Below are positions 28,386 through 36,598 of a DNA stretch of 64,000 nucleotides, piece after piece (position 1 is the first letter of the stretch; each line of letters opens with the position of its first letter). The notes under the pieces were generated by a model, which was not told where the DNA came from, did not search any database, and worked only from the letters and a program-made list of their open reading frames with translations. Made by a program: the position numbers and the translations under genes. Origin of the DNA: an uncultured Granulosicoccaceae bacterium (GTDB lineage: Bacteria > Pseudomonadota > Gammaproteobacteria > Granulosicoccales > Granulosicoccaceae); the NCBI GenBank assembly GCA_937922945.1, contig CAKZUP010000122.1, positions 23,643 through 87,642 of the forward strand, written 5' to 3'.

Positions 28386-28557
28386 GATACAAGCCTTTTT
28401 TCATATGGGTGGCTATGCCTGGTATGTGTGGCCGTCTTTTTTAATTACATTAGTGGTGTTGGTTGCGAATGTCTGGCTGTCTCGCATTCAATTCCGAAGC
28501 GCATTGCTTGACGCCAAACGCCGAGTTGTTGCTCAAGCCAAAAAAAACAACCCCTGA
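28378..28557 (+). CDS. ccmD: CcmD, small heme exporter subunit
   Basis: 59 residues from GTG 28378, overlapping the end of ccmC. The sequence starts MSEIQAFFHMGGYAWYVW, then one transmembrane helix (PSFLITLVVLVANVWL) and a basic cytoplasmic tail RIQFRSALLDAKRRV. This is the standard CcmD layout of F-x-M-G-G-Y-x-x-Y-V-W followed by a helix and an Arg/Lys-rich end. CcmD stabilises the CcmC-CcmE heme complex. Confidence 0.93.
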   Translation: MSEIQAFFHMGGYAWYVWPSFLITLVVLVANVWLSRIQFRSALLDAKRRVVAQAKKNNP

Positions 28558-28591
28558 CTTTATAGTTTACTGACTGATTAACCGAGAACCT

Positions 28592-29068
28592 ATGACACCG
28601 AAACGCCGACAACGACTCATTCTGGTTTGCCTGATGCTTGTGGGTGTCGGCCTTGCGGCGACCATCGTGTTAAAAGCATTTAATGAGAGTATTTCGCTGT
28701 TTCGATCTCCAAGCGATGTCGTCTCTGGCATTGTTGATCAAAACAAGCAATTCCGGTTGGGTGGTATGGTGGTTGAAAATAGCGTGCAACGAAGAAGCGA
28801 TAATCTCGACATAAAGTTTGAACTTACCGATCACGCGAATACCGTTGCGGTGAGTTTTAATGGCATATTGCCCGATTTGTTCAGGGAAGGTCAGGGCATC
28901 GTTGCGATGGGTAAACTAGATGATGCGGGGGTTTTTGTTGCATCAGAAGTGTTGGCCAAACACGATGAAAACTACATGCCACCCGAAGTAGCCGAAGCGC
29001 TGGAGAAAGCTGGCAAAATGCCAGGCACCAGTGCAAATTACGGTATTAAAACATTGGTGCAACCATGA
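28592..29068 (+). CDS. ccmE: CcmE, periplasmic heme chaperone
   Basis: 158 residues with an N-terminal membrane anchor (LILVCLMLVGVGLAATIVL) and an OB-fold domain. The heme-attachment His is H127 in AKHDENYMPPEV, and the conserved Tyr (Y131) that ligates heme iron is present, so this is the His-type rather than Cys-type CcmE. The stop overlaps the ccmF start as ATGA. Confidence 0.96.
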   Translation: MTPKRRQRLILVCLMLVGVGLAATIVLKAFNESISLFRSPSDVVSGIVDQNKQFRLGGMVVENSVQRRSDNLDIKFELTDHANTVAVSFNGILPDLFREGQGIVAMGKLDDAGVFVASEVLAKHDENYMPPEVAEALEKAGKMPGTSANYGIKTLVQP

Positions 29069-31059
29069 TTCCAGAGCTAGGCCTTTTCGCTTTAATACTG
29101 AGTTTATGCACCGCCATTGTGTTGGGTGTCGTGCCCATTATGGGCAGCTTCATCGGTCGCAGAAGCTGGATGGCTACAGCCCGCCCGGCGGCAATGGCGC
29201 AGTTGTTCTTTGTCGCCTTGTCGTATGCCTGCTTAACCTGGACATTCATCGCCAACGATTTCAGCGTGCTCTACACAGCCAATACCAGCAATACTGGCTT
29301 ACCGCTTATTTATAAAATCTCAGGCGTTTGGGGTGGGCACGAGGGCTCAATTCTGCTTTGGGTGTTCATTCTCTCTGTATGGGTGGGGGCCGTGGCTGTG
29401 TTTAGTGCCAGCCTGCCGCTGGTTTTGTTGGCGCGGGTACTCGGCGTTCTGGGTTTAATCAGCGTTGGTTTTCTGTTGTTTGTGTTACTCACTTCCAACC
29501 CCTTCGAGCGGCTGTTTCCGGTTCCTGGTGATGGCTCGTCACTGAATCCACTGCTGCAAGACCCCGGCATGGCAATACACCCTCCCATGTTGTACATGGG
29601 CTATGTTGGCTTTGCAGTTGCGTTTGCATTCGCCATCGCAGCACTTATCGATGGCAAGCTCGATGCGGCAACGCTTCGTTGGATGCGCCCTTGGACGAAC
29701 ATCGCCTGGGTGTTCCTGACCATTGGCATTGCCTTAGGAAGTTACTGGGCTTACTACGAACTCGGTTGGGGAGGCTGGTGGTTCTGGGATCCAGTCGAGA
29801 ACGCATCGTTTATGCCTTGGCTTGTAGGTACGGCATTGTTGCATTCATTAGCCGCATCTGAAAAACGCGGTGTTTTTAAAGCCTGGACAGTATTGCTTGC
29901 CGTGTTGGCGTTTTCATTAAGTTTGCTGGGGACGTTTCTGGTTCGCTCAGGCGTATTAACTTCGGTGCATGCGTTTGCAACCGATCCTGCCAGAGGACTT
30001 TATGTTCTGTTGTTTCTGGGGATTGTTGTCGGCGGCTCTTTACTGTTGTTCGCATTCCGTGCTCATAGTTTGAAGAGCAATGTTGGCTATGCATTGGTTT
30101 CCAGAGAAGGTGCATTGCTGCTGAATAATGTACTACTGGTCGTTGCGTGTGCAATGGTGTTGTTCGGTACGCTTTATCCGCTGCTACTCGATGCATTGGG
30201 TAAAGGTAAAATATCAGTTGGCGCCCAATACTTTAACCTTATGTTTGTGCCGCTCATGCTGCCGATTGTGCTGGTGGTGGGTATTGGTGCAATGCTTAAC
30301 TGGAAGCGCGATAAACTGGAAGGTCGTCGCAAGATGTTCGGTTTACTGATTGTTGCAAGCGTGGTGTTAGGTTTGGTGTTGGGCATGCAAATGGTTGAGC
30401 TCAAGCCCACCGCAGTAGCGGCTTTCGGGCTGGGTGTATGGGTGACGCTGAGCAGTTGCTATGGATTGTTCTATCGATTGCGCAATAAACGCAACAGACT
30501 TACCGCGGTTATGCACACGCCTGCCGCGTTTTGGGGTATGACCATTGCGCATATAGGTATAGCCGTATTTACCGTTGGCGTGGCCATGACGTCCATCTAT
30601 GCCATCGAAGAAACGGTACGCATGCAACCTGGCGATACGCATGAGCTGGGTGAATACACCATTGGTTTAAACAGCATAAAAGAAGCGCGTGGTGCGAATT
30701 ACAATGCCATGCAGGGCGAGTTCAGCATCAGTAAAAACAATCAGGTTGTTGGTACCGTGGTGTCAGAGAAACGCATTTATGATGTAAGACGCGATCTGAT
30801 GACAGAAGCCGGAATCGATGCCGGTTTCACCAGAGACGTGTTTATAGCGCTGGGTGAGTCACTCGATGAAAACGGTGCGTGGGCGGTTCGGTTACAGCTT
30901 AAACCCTATATTCGTTGGATATGGGTAGGAACGCTCATTATGAGCGTGGGTGGATTGTTAGCTGCAGTGGATGGACGTTATCGGATGCGAAGACGGAAAC
31001 GAATTGAGCAGAGCAATGCGGTGCCTGTACCCACTGTAGAGGGCGCAACTCACCCATGA
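29065..31059 (+). CDS. ccmF: CcmF, cytochrome c heme lyase subunit
   Basis: 664 residues with about 14-15 transmembrane helices. The WWD domain GGWWFWDPVENASFMPWLVGTALLHS is intact, as are GGHEGSILLWVFIL and HPPMLYMGYVGF, which provide heme-ligating His residues. CcmF transfers heme from CcmE to the CXXCH motif of apocytochromes together with CcmH. It overlaps its neighbours on both sides. Confidence 0.97.
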   Translation: MIPELGLFALILSLCTAIVLGVVPIMGSFIGRRSWMATARPAAMAQLFFVALSYACLTWTFIANDFSVLYTANTSNTGLPLIYKISGVWGGHEGSILLWVFILSVWVGAVAVFSASLPLVLLARVLGVLGLISVGFLLFVLLTSNPFERLFPVPGDGSSLNPLLQDPGMAIHPPMLYMGYVGFAVAFAFAIAALIDGKLDAATLRWMRPWTNIAWVFLTIGIALGSYWAYYELGWGGWWFWDPVENASFMPWLVGTALLHSLAASEKRGVFKAWTVLLAVLAFSLSLLGTFLVRSGVLTSVHAFATDPARGLYVLLFLGIVVGGSLLLFAFRAHSLKSNVGYALVSREGALLLNNVLLVVACAMVLFGTLYPLLLDALGKGKISVGAQYFNLMFVPLMLPIVLVVGIGAMLNWKRDKLEGRRKMFGLLIVASVVLGLVLGMQMVELKPTAVAAFGLGVWVTLSSCYGLFYRLRNKRNRLTAVMHTPAAFWGMTIAHIGIAVFTVGVAMTSIYAIEETVRMQPGDTHELGEYTIGLNSIKEARGANYNAMQGEFSISKNNQVVGTVVSEKRIYDVRRDLMTEAGIDAGFTRDVFIALGESLDENGAWAVRLQLKPYIRWIWVGTLIMSVGGLLAAVDGRYRMRRRKRIEQSNAVPVPTVEGATHP

Positions 31060-31592
31060 TGAGGTTTTTGCCATTCATATTATTTGTCGCGCTGGCTGGT
31101 TTCCTATATAAAGGTCTCAGCCTTAATCCCAGTGAAATACCTTCTCCGTTTATAGGAAAACCTGCACCGCATGTGCGAGGTGAGGTATTGGGCGCGCAAA
31201 CCGAATTCGACTCGTCATCGCTGACGGGGCAGGTCTGGATTCTGAATGTATGGGCGAGTTGGTGTCGTGAATGTGTCTATGAACACCCCGTATTTGTAGA
31301 GCTGGCTAAACAGCAAGATGCGGTTCCCATTATCGGTTTGAACTATAAAGATCAAAACACAGATGCATCGGCCTGGCTGCAAAGGTTCGGTAACCCGTAT
31401 AGCAGCATCGTAACTGACGTCGAGGGGAATATCGGACTCGATTGGGGTGTCTATGCTGTGCCTGAAACATTTATTATCGACAAACAAGGTGTTGTCCGAC
31501 ATAAAGTTATCGGACCTGTATCAGCAGAAATGATGAAGACTGAACTGTTGCCATTAATCAATCAGTTAAATGCATCGGCGGCCGCGTCGTGA
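31056..31592 (+). CDS. ccmG: CcmG/DsbE, periplasmic thiol:disulfide oxidoreductase
   Basis: 178 residues. An N-terminal signal anchor precedes a thioredoxin fold with active site WASWCRECVYEHP (C70 and C73). The WCREC variant differs from the E. coli WCPTC. The cis-Pro region YAVPETFIID is conserved. It keeps apocytochrome and CcmH cysteines reduced. Overlaps ccmF and ccmH by four bases each. Confidence 0.95.
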   Translation: MMRFLPFILFVALAGFLYKGLSLNPSEIPSPFIGKPAPHVRGEVLGAQTEFDSSSLTGQVWILNVWASWCRECVYEHPVFVELAKQQDAVPIIGLNYKDQNTDASAWLQRFGNPYSSIVTDVEGNIGLDWGVYAVPETFIIDKQGVVRHKVIGPVSAEMMKTELLPLINQLNASAAAS

Positions 31593-32122
31593 ACAACCCT
31601 AGACTAAACACAAAGGCATCAAATCGTGACGTCTGGCCAGGCTCGTTTGCCAAGGCCGTTGGCGGTTTCATCAAGCCACTGGTGCTTCTATGGGGCATTA
31701 TCGCGACCATGTCAGCATCACAGGTGCACGCCGCAGAGCCAATGCTTGAATTTGAAACAGAGCAGGAAGCTGCACTGTATTTACAGCTAACCAAAGATCA
31801 CCGATGTTTGAAATGCCAAAATCAGAATCTGGCAGATTCGGCTGCAGGCATCGCGCAAGACCTTAAGCGAGAAATCTATCAGCGCGTCCGGCGTGGCGAA
31901 ACGGCAGAGCAGATCTCCGCGTATCTGGTAGCCCGGTACGGGGATTTTGTCCTCTATAAACCACCGTTTAAAGCAACCACGTATGTGTTGTGGATAGGGC
32001 CTTTCATTTTGTTGTTGCTTGCGTTGTGGTATGCGCGCCGCATCACTAAGCAAAGTGGTGCTGAGTCAAACACACCCGATCAAGAATCGCTCGCCAGAGC
32101 CAGAGCACTACTCGACGAGTAG
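31589..32122 (+). CDS. ccmH: CcmH, cytochrome c maturation thiol reductase
   Basis: 177 residues from a GTG start. An unusually long N-terminus (~48 residues) carries the signal sequence ending SQVHAAEP. The redox motif RCLKCQNQNLADS (C73 and C76) is followed by RRGETAEQISAYLVARYGDFVLY and a single membrane helix VLWIGPFILLLLALWY. This is the short CcmH/CycL type. Such genomes usually encode the TPR protein CcmI directly downstream, but no ccmI is present here. Confidence 0.95.
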   Translation: MNNPRLNTKASNRDVWPGSFAKAVGGFIKPLVLLWGIIATMSASQVHAAEPMLEFETEQEAALYLQLTKDHRCLKCQNQNLADSAAGIAQDLKREIYQRVRRGETAEQISAYLVARYGDFVLYKPPFKATTYVLWIGPFILLLLALWYARRITKQSGAESNTPDQESLARARALLDE

Positions 32123-32376
32123 TCTACTTACACTACCCTTATCTCTGTGGTTATTATCCATTGCGTTTTTATTGTGCTTTGTGCTGTTCGTTCTGTCGGT
32201 CCTTGCACAAGTCACGGGTTCACTTCCCTTCGTAAAGCGGCTTAAAATTGACCAACTCCAGCTGTTGAGATGTAGTTCGCGACATATTTTTGTCTTCAAA
32301 CTGTAAATTGTTCGTCAGATTGATTTGATCGCTAGTGGAACGTGATAATTTACACTCTGTAATAAATAACGAGGCT

Positions 32377-32382
32377 TGAAAG
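32377..32382 (+). promoter_or_regulatory. Ribosome binding site of the XRE regulator
   Basis: AAAGGA lies just upstream of the ATG at 32386. The rest of 32123-32385 (263 bases) contains no gene with a start codon. It does hold a frame coding for a hydrophobic stretch, discussed under findings. Confidence 0.5.
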
Positions 32383-32385
32383 GAC

Positions 32386-32712
32386 ATGTCAGATCATTCG
32401 TTTGCGTCAGATGCTCAATCTCAAACCGCCCGGCTTGATTCACTCACCACCGATGAATTCTTAACATTAGTAGGGCAACGAATTCGGTATCACCGCACAG
32501 CAGAGCGAATGTCACGTAAACGACTGGCTGAAGTATCGGGTGTGTCTGAGCGCTATTTGGCCCAGCTTGAAGCAGGTCAGGGAAACATGTCTATCGCACT
32601 ATTGCGCAAAGTGACTGGCGCAATCGGTTTGCCACTTAATGTGTTGCTTGCGGATTTGGACGCAGGGAGAGAAACGGCCGAAACCGTTGAAGCGGAAGAT
32701 GCGTTAGCCTAA
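32386..32712 (+). CDS. XRE-family (Cro/CI HTH) transcriptional regulator
   Basis: 108 residues. The helix-turn-helix lies at about residues 33-87, with GQRIRYHRTAERMSRKRLAEVSGVSERYLAQLEAGQGNMSIALLRKV. This region strongly resembles the N-terminal DNA-binding half of BzdR/BoxR-type regulators of aromatic acid degradation, which continue into a shikimate-kinase-like effector domain. Here the protein ends soon after the HTH (ETVEAEDALA), so it has no ligand domain of that kind. Monocistronic, after the ccm operon; target genes unknown. Confidence 0.8.
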   Translation: MSDHSFASDAQSQTARLDSLTTDEFLTLVGQRIRYHRTAERMSRKRLAEVSGVSERYLAQLEAGQGNMSIALLRKVTGAIGLPLNVLLADLDAGRETAETVEAEDALA

Positions 32713-32738
32713 GCTGACTTTCAACACCAACGCACGCG

Positions 32739-32765
32739 TGCCAACGGCGTTGCGCGCCGTTGGCA
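32739..32765. terminator. Hairpin between convergent genes
   Basis: TGCCAACGGCG (32739-32749) and CGCCGTTGGCA (32755-32765) form a perfect 11-bp stem with a 5-base loop between the stops of the XRE gene and the minus-strand lipoprotein gene. It has no T-run on either side, so it may act as a bidirectional pause or an mRNA 3' stabiliser rather than a classical terminator. Confidence 0.55.
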
Positions 32766-32781
32766 TTGCATATCGAATTTG

Positions 32782-33291
32782 CTAGAAACTCATAATAATA
32801 TTGGTTTTGGCCATGGCACTTGCTCCGACGGCCTGACGCTGTTCCTCTCCATCGAACTCATGTATCACGATACCCGGCAGGTGTGTAGCCCAAGGATCTA
32901 AGTCTTCTGTGCCATTCGAGTATCGAACGTAGTCACTCATCGCCATGAGTCTGGCCATACCGACGTTGTCCGATAGACCATTGTAGTAATCATCCACTTT
33001 GTGGAATGGGTCTTCGGTTTGGAATACAACGATTTTTAGGCCGTTTTCTCCTCCAACTCGATACTTCGTCCCATTCGGGTACATGGGGTACGGAATTTCG
33101 CTCGCACCAACAACCGCTGCGAGAGGGTTATCCTCATTGTTGTCGCTCACCGGCGCAAGTGGGACTTCTTGAGCTGTCACCAGATTCGGGTCAGCTTTAT
33201 CTGTGTCTTCTTTGCCGCAGGCAGTGATGGAGATCGCCGCAGCGATAACTACAAGTCCACGCAGGGTTTTCTGGATGCGCGTCATCGTCAT
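32782..33291 (-). CDS. Putative lipoprotein of unknown function
   Basis: 169 residues. A signal peptide ends in the lipobox SITAC-GK, so lipidation at that Cys is likely. The mature part is acidic at first (EDTDKADPN), then has a compact domain with YPMYPNGTKYRVGGENGLKIV, FHKVDDYYNGLSD and VIHEFDGEEQR. No family recognised. The Asp after Cys+1 rule cannot be applied decisively (Cys-Gly-Lys-Glu), so inner versus outer membrane sorting is unclear; outer is the default. Confidence 0.65.
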   Translation of the reverse strand: MTMTRIQKTLRGLVVIAAAISITACGKEDTDKADPNLVTAQEVPLAPVSDNNEDNPLAAVVGASEIPYPMYPNGTKYRVGGENGLKIVVFQTEDPFHKVDDYYNGLSDNVGMARLMAMSDYVRYSNGTEDLDPWATHLPGIVIHEFDGEEQRQAVGASAMAKTNIIMSF

Positions 33292-33387
33292 TTCCTCTGG
33301 TTCTATCTAAAAACAGGTTAGTTCAACAGAGAATAGACTAGATGGAAAAACTTGCTTGGAGAGATGGCGAAAAGTGTTGTTTTAATG

Positions 33388-33861
33388 TCACAACCAGTCA
33401 TGCCAGGGTATAGGCAGGTAATAGGTCTGACCGTCTTTCTCAACGTCCAACAGCCACATTGGGCCTTCACTCAGCTCCACCAGCGTCCGGTTGATCACTT
33501 TGTAGTCACGTACTCCCGCGTTCAGCAACTGATGGCACTGAGGGTGAAAGAAACCGAAATCAGCCATAAAACGCGCTGCCTGCATCGTCTCACAGGCTGC
33601 GAGCTCGCGCTGGGACGGCAGCCAGCTGCCAATTGGCGGTGGGTTGGTGTAGCTGATTCTTTTGTTATTCGACAAACCTGTGGCGCTACAGGCACTTAGT
33701 ATTAACAATAGGAAGAGCGGGGCGCATCGTGTGGCAGTTGAACCGAAAGAAATGCGATACAGCCATAGAGCTGCTGGCGGTTGTGCTGACTTGACGCGTG
33801 GGACGTTTCGCATGCGATATTTGCTTGTTTCGTCTTGCGTGTATTTTTCTTGGAAGAGCAA
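33388..33861 (-). CDS. Putative small lipoprotein of unknown function
   Basis: Up to 157 residues. A hydrophobic segment LFLLLILSACSATG contains a lipobox (LSAC). Mature parts include PPIGSWLPSQRELAACETMQAARFMADFGFFHPQCHQ and end in GPMWLLDVEKDGQTYYLPIPWHDWL. The start is uncertain: the first ATG gives a ~56-residue pre-Cys region, too long for a normal signal peptide, so a start inside (for example the Met at 33813 or a later GTG/TTG) is likely. No family recognised. Confidence 0.5.
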   Translation of the reverse strand: MLFQEKYTQDETSKYRMRNVPRVKSAQPPAALWLYRISFGSTATRCAPLFLLLILSACSATGLSNNKRISYTNPPPIGSWLPSQRELAACETMQAARFMADFGFFHPQCHQLLNAGVRDYKVINRTLVELSEGPMWLLDVEKDGQTYYLPIPWHDWL

Positions 33862-33976
33862 TGCGCCTCTTGCGCATTACTCTCCTTGTGTCCTAACCGG
33901 TCAGTTAACCCTGTGTGCGTTAACTTCTTTGCGCATTGATAGCGCGTTGACTGCGAAAGGGTCTGGCGAAGATTGA

Positions 33977-34735
33977 TTAAGCTGTGGCTGCTTCAAGCGT
34001 CGCTTCTTCTTCTTCGCTGAAACTTTCAATGCCGGCCAATACACTGGCATCGATTTCTGGTATGTCATCGATGTCGACATTGGCGCTTTTGAGCTTCTCG
34101 GCGGCGGAGTCACACCATTCTTTCAGCGCACGATAAGACTCGAGCAACTTGGTACTGTTCTCAGTGAGCGTGTTTAACGACTCGAGTTCTTCTTTCTGAG
34201 TTTTATTTTCTTTCTTCAGTACCCGGTTGGCATCTTCCGCTACCTTGCGTGCAACGTTTTCATCGAGTTTCTGTTTTTTCAGCGCTTTGAGTTTCTTGAC
34301 GATATTTTCAGGTGTGTCTGCAAGCGATAAATTAATAGCCTTTAATTCTTTTTGCTTATCTTCAACCTGGCGCTTGGCTTTTTTCAACGCTTCTGCGTTT
34401 TCACGTCGGCCATTGGCTAGCTGCTGTTCGGCTTGTTCTTGCTTGGCTATAGCCTGATCTCGCTCAGCTTCTGCATCTTTACGGCTTTTTTCGGTTTTCT
34501 TAACCGTTTTTTCCATTTCAGCGATGCTTTCATCTGCTTTTCGCCTCGCAGCAGAGATATCGATATCCGCATCTTTTCCACGTTTAATGGCGTTATTAAG
34601 CGCATCTTTAAGCTCATCAGCCGTAAAGTCGTCTTTAAGCTTTAGTGCTGAGGCCGCTTCGTTCATCAGCATTTGTTTGCTGATGGCTAAATCTTTCCAA
34701 ATTCTTAGTTGTTGTTCGCTATCGCTTTGACTCAC
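33977..34735 (-). CDS. Coiled-coil protein of unknown function
   Basis: 252 residues, almost entirely charged and helical. After a short N-terminal domain (LRIWKDLAISKQMLMNEAASAL, FTADELKDALNNAIKRGKDADIDI), residues ~65-200 form a long coiled coil rich in Lys, Glu, Ala and Gln. A short acidic tail follows (IDDIPEIDASVL, SEEEEATLEAATA). No signal peptide or membrane helix, so cytoplasmic. It resembles conserved hypothetical coiled-coil proteins of gammaproteobacteria. I recognise no enzymatic motif. Confidence 0.65.
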   Translation of the reverse strand: MSQSDSEQQLRIWKDLAISKQMLMNEAASALKLKDDFTADELKDALNNAIKRGKDADIDISAARRKADESIAEMEKTVKKTEKSRKDAEAERDQAIAKQEQAEQQLANGRRENAEALKKAKRQVEDKQKELKAINLSLADTPENIVKKLKALKKQKLDENVARKVAEDANRVLKKENKTQKEELESLNTLTENSTKLLESYRALKEWCDSAAEKLKSANVDIDDIPEIDASVLAGIESFSEEEEATLEAATA

Positions 34736-34891
34736 GTATTCTTCTCTATAAAACAGTTTAGGGTTGGTGGTCGACAGCGCTGTTGACTGACGTACCAGGT
34801 TCGTTGACTCTTTATTTTGTTATGACTTTGGACATTGTGCCTTTTGAGTAATTAGTTCGACCAATGTCTTTTTAACTATCGATGCCTACTT

Positions 34892-34971
34892 TTTGTTGAC
34901 CACTTCTTTGTTGACCACTTCGCTGTCCATAACCAAGCGCTGTCCATAACCAAACCCTTTGCATAACCAAG
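34892..34971. repeat. Two adjacent sets of short tandem repeats in a 551-base gene-free region
   Basis: TTTGTTGACCACTTC is duplicated in tandem (34892-34906, 34907-34921). It is directly followed by a 17-base unit CGCTGTCCATAACCAAG/A duplicated in tandem (34921-34937, 34938-34954), with a third partial copy GCATAACCAAG (34961-34971). The rest of 34736-35286 has no gene or other structure that I can support. Confidence 0.7.
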
Positions 34972-35286
34972 ACGTTCTGGTATTGGCTAAATGCTAAAGC
35001 GGCTTGGTTAATCCGTTTAGCTCCATCTTTCGTGCTGTTCTGGTTATATCCGTGCGGTTTGGCCGTATTGCTTAATCTGGTTTAAACGAAAACTTGCTCG
35101 AACTATGTCATTACTCGATCGTTGACTTTAAATGAACGTCTTAACTCGAACCTGTTTTCACTCGATTTTCGCCCGATTTAATATCGACGAACATCATTAT
35201 TTTTTGAGTTTGCGTGCGAAAAAGTGCTATCGCCGCTGGGAAGCTCTGTATTATAACTCGAAAACGCGCTGTGTTGTAGTTCCATA

Positions 35287-36537
35287 GTGCTGAGTAACCA
35301 TCGGATTCAACGCATTGTGACCTTCCAAACATTCGTACGACAGAATGCACGATGGCTGATCGGTGGTATGGGCCTGACTTTTTTTGCCAGTTTTGGCCAA
35401 ACATTTTTCATTGCGATGTTTGCCAGCCAGTATAGGACGGAATTTGATCTGAGCCATGGAGCGTTCGGCTCGGTGTATATGGTAGGCACGCTTGCCAGCG
35501 CTATCACCTTGGTTTTCATAGGAAAAGTCGTCGATTTCTATGCTGTTAGACAGGTCGCTACGCTGGTGATTTTCGGGCTTGCGCTGGCGTGTGTTGCTAT
35601 GGCAATGGTGAGCAGCGTGGCTGGGTTAGTATTTGCGCTATACCTGCTTCGTCTGGCTGGCCAGGGCATGATGTCACACACGGCAATGACTGCAATGGGA
35701 CGCTGGTTCGAGGCGGAACGGGGCCGAGCAGTGGCAGTCACCAGCAGCGGTCATCAGCTAGGCGAGGCTATTTTCCCGTTTATTGTCGTTACGCTGCTGG
35801 TCAGCGTGGAATGGCGCTTTATTTGGTGGGGCTGCGCACTGGCATTGCTGTTTGTAGCATTGCCGCTCATCCGAACCTGTTTTGTGCAAGATCGCACACC
35901 GTCGGGTACGGGCACGCGGGTGCTGGAGAGTGGTCGTCAGTGGACTCGCCGCGAAGTGGTGGCAGACCCTTGGTTCTGGCTCACCACGGGTGGTGTGTTG
36001 GCTCCCGGTTTTATCGGAACCTCTGTGTGGTTTCATCAAGTACATCTTTTAGAGATAAAACACTGGGATGCGTCTGTGTTGGTACTCGGTTTTACACTGA
36101 TGTCGATAACCAGCGTAGCGACGTCTCTTCTTGCTGGACAGATGGTTGATCGTTTCAGCGCTTATCGACTTCTACCACTGATTCTGGTTCCATTGGGCCT
36201 GGGCTGCTTATTACTTGGGTTTGCACAGCCAGCTTACTTGTTAATTGTATTCATGCTTCTCATTGGCGTTTGTTACGGTGTTTATAGCGCTGTTTTCGGT
36301 AGCGTTTGGTCTGAGGTATATGGAACCCGTCACTTGGGTTCAATTCGCTCGGTGGTGTTCGCGGGGATGGTATTGTCTTCTGCAATAGGGCCTGGTATTA
36401 CCGGTTGGCTTATTGATACTGGTGTTGGTTTTGAACAGCAGCTAAAAGTGATGGGCTTGTTGTGCTTGGTGGGAGTGGCTATGTTAGTGCCCGTGTCTAA
36501 ACAATTGCATTTGCATGTTGTAGCGAATGCACGCTAG
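35287..36537 (+). CDS. Major facilitator superfamily transporter
   Basis: 416 residues with twelve hydrophobic segments. MFS signature pieces are VGTLASAITLVFIGKVVDFYAVRQVATL (loop 2-3 with the D-x-x-x-x-R pattern) and GRWFEAERGRAVAVTSSGHQLGEAIFPF, typical of the OFA/monocarboxylate-related branch. Annotated from GTG 35287; the conserved part begins with NARWLIGGMGLTFFASFGQTFF, so a start within the first 20 codons is also possible. Substrate unknown. Convergent with an FAD-linked hydroxyacid dehydrogenase, so a link to carboxylate uptake is possible but unproven. Confidence 0.82.
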   Translation: MLSNHRIQRIVTFQTFVRQNARWLIGGMGLTFFASFGQTFFIAMFASQYRTEFDLSHGAFGSVYMVGTLASAITLVFIGKVVDFYAVRQVATLVIFGLALACVAMAMVSSVAGLVFALYLLRLAGQGMMSHTAMTAMGRWFEAERGRAVAVTSSGHQLGEAIFPFIVVTLLVSVEWRFIWWGCALALLFVALPLIRTCFVQDRTPSGTGTRVLESGRQWTRREVVADPWFWLTTGGVLAPGFIGTSVWFHQVHLLEIKHWDASVLVLGFTLMSITSVATSLLAGQMVDRFSAYRLLPLILVPLGLGCLLLGFAQPAYLLIVFMLLIGVCYGVYSAVFGSVWSEVYGTRHLGSIRSVVFAGMVLSSAIGPGITGWLIDTGVGFEQQLKVMGLLCLVGVAMLVPVSKQLHLHVVANAR

Positions 36538-36598
36538 ATAGACAACCAGCTCGGCGTGCTAACGCGTTTCAATTGCTACAGCGTTTTGGTAAACCGAC

